Below are positions 7,103 to 7,106 of a stretch of DNA of 7,106 nucleotides, one piece after another. The notes beneath the pieces are model-generated. The model had not been told where the DNA came from. It ran no database searches and saw only the letters and a list, made by a program, of their open reading frames with translations. The stretch's first letter is position 1, and every line of letters begins with the position of its first letter. Origin of the DNA: an uncultured Lentisphaeria bacterium (GTDB lineage Bacteria > Verrucomicrobiota > Lentisphaeria > Victivallales > Victivallaceae); NCBI GenBank assembly GCA_903821255.1, contig CAIJKT010000708.1, positions 1 through 7,106 on the forward strand, given 5' to 3'. Position numbers and translations under genes: made by a program.

Positions 7103-7106
7103 TTGC

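Larger units (their letters stand above)
6505..7106. other. About 600 bases without a recognisable gene
   Basis: After the mannosidase stop I see no convincing gene, tRNA, insertion sequence or classical hairpin-plus-T-tract terminator. A 70-codon open frame at 6650-6862 (+) has an AAGG five bases before its ATG, but its translation resembles nothing I know and its composition is not protein-like. A second + frame opens at ATG 6872 and stays open to the window edge (78 codons), with no good ribosome site at its own start. A TATAAT hexamer at 6617-6622 lacks a matched -35. A TTGACG at 6888-6893 is followed at 17-19 bases by TCTGAT/TGATAA (6911-6918), a possible weak sigma-70 promoter reading rightward. 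The AT-rich text is interrupted by a G-rich island at about 6803-6850. Best reading: intergenic region carrying the leader of a following gene, or decayed sequence. Confidence 0.6.

Noticed and set aside
6872..7106. + strand frame open to the window edge (starts MFKKVVDAFMSQRSDK)
   Set aside because: There is no good ribosome site at 6872, composition is very rich in Arg, Lys and Asn, and nothing is familiar. It may simply be open sequence upstream of the start at 7100/7103, so it is not listed as a gene.
1..7106. CRISPR arrays, tRNAs, insertion-sequence ends, phage genes
   Set aside because: I saw no regularly spaced repeats, cloverleaf-like segments, transposase genes or paired terminal inverted repeats.

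Overview
The window (roughly 45% GC by eye, dense coding on the + strand) looks like a carbohydrate-utilisation locus from a Lentisphaerota/Victivallales-type bacterium (PVC superphylum), quite possibly a gut or metagenome-derived genome. The assignment rests on gene style. A prepilin-like protein opens with HFTLIELLIVIAIIAILASM and ends in an H-x9-DG motif. It sits between a sugar-type regulator and large glycan-related genes, an arrangement familiar from Lentisphaerota genomes. This is inference from family knowledge, not a database match.

Layout. (1) Positions 3-836: 3' part of a LacI-type sugar-sensing transcriptional regulator; its DNA-binding domain lies outside the window. (2) 857-1549: type II secretion/type IV pilin-like pseudopilin of the H-x9-DG class. 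(3) 1571-3970: 799-residue secreted protein of unknown function, with a signal peptide and probable beta-rich modules. (4) 4009-6504: complete family GH38 alpha-mannosidase with all expected zinc ligands and the nucleophile, and no signal peptide. (5) 6505-7106: about 600 bases with no recognisable gene, ending in a possible ribosome binding site and start codon of a further gene.

The four genes are co-directional, separated by only 20, 21 and 38 bases, each downstream gene has a purine-rich Shine-Dalgarno sequence, and no terminator is visible between them. They are most simply read as one operon. A working model is that the regulator senses a sugar, the pseudopilin and the large secreted protein act in or beyond the envelope, and the GH38 enzyme hydrolyses alpha-mannosides in the cytoplasm. 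No transporter, sulfatase or other glycosidase is in view, so substrate and uptake route cannot be established. The least explained parts are the 799-residue secreted protein, the recurring pseudopilin/secreted-protein pairing, and the altered acid/base segment of the GH38 enzyme.
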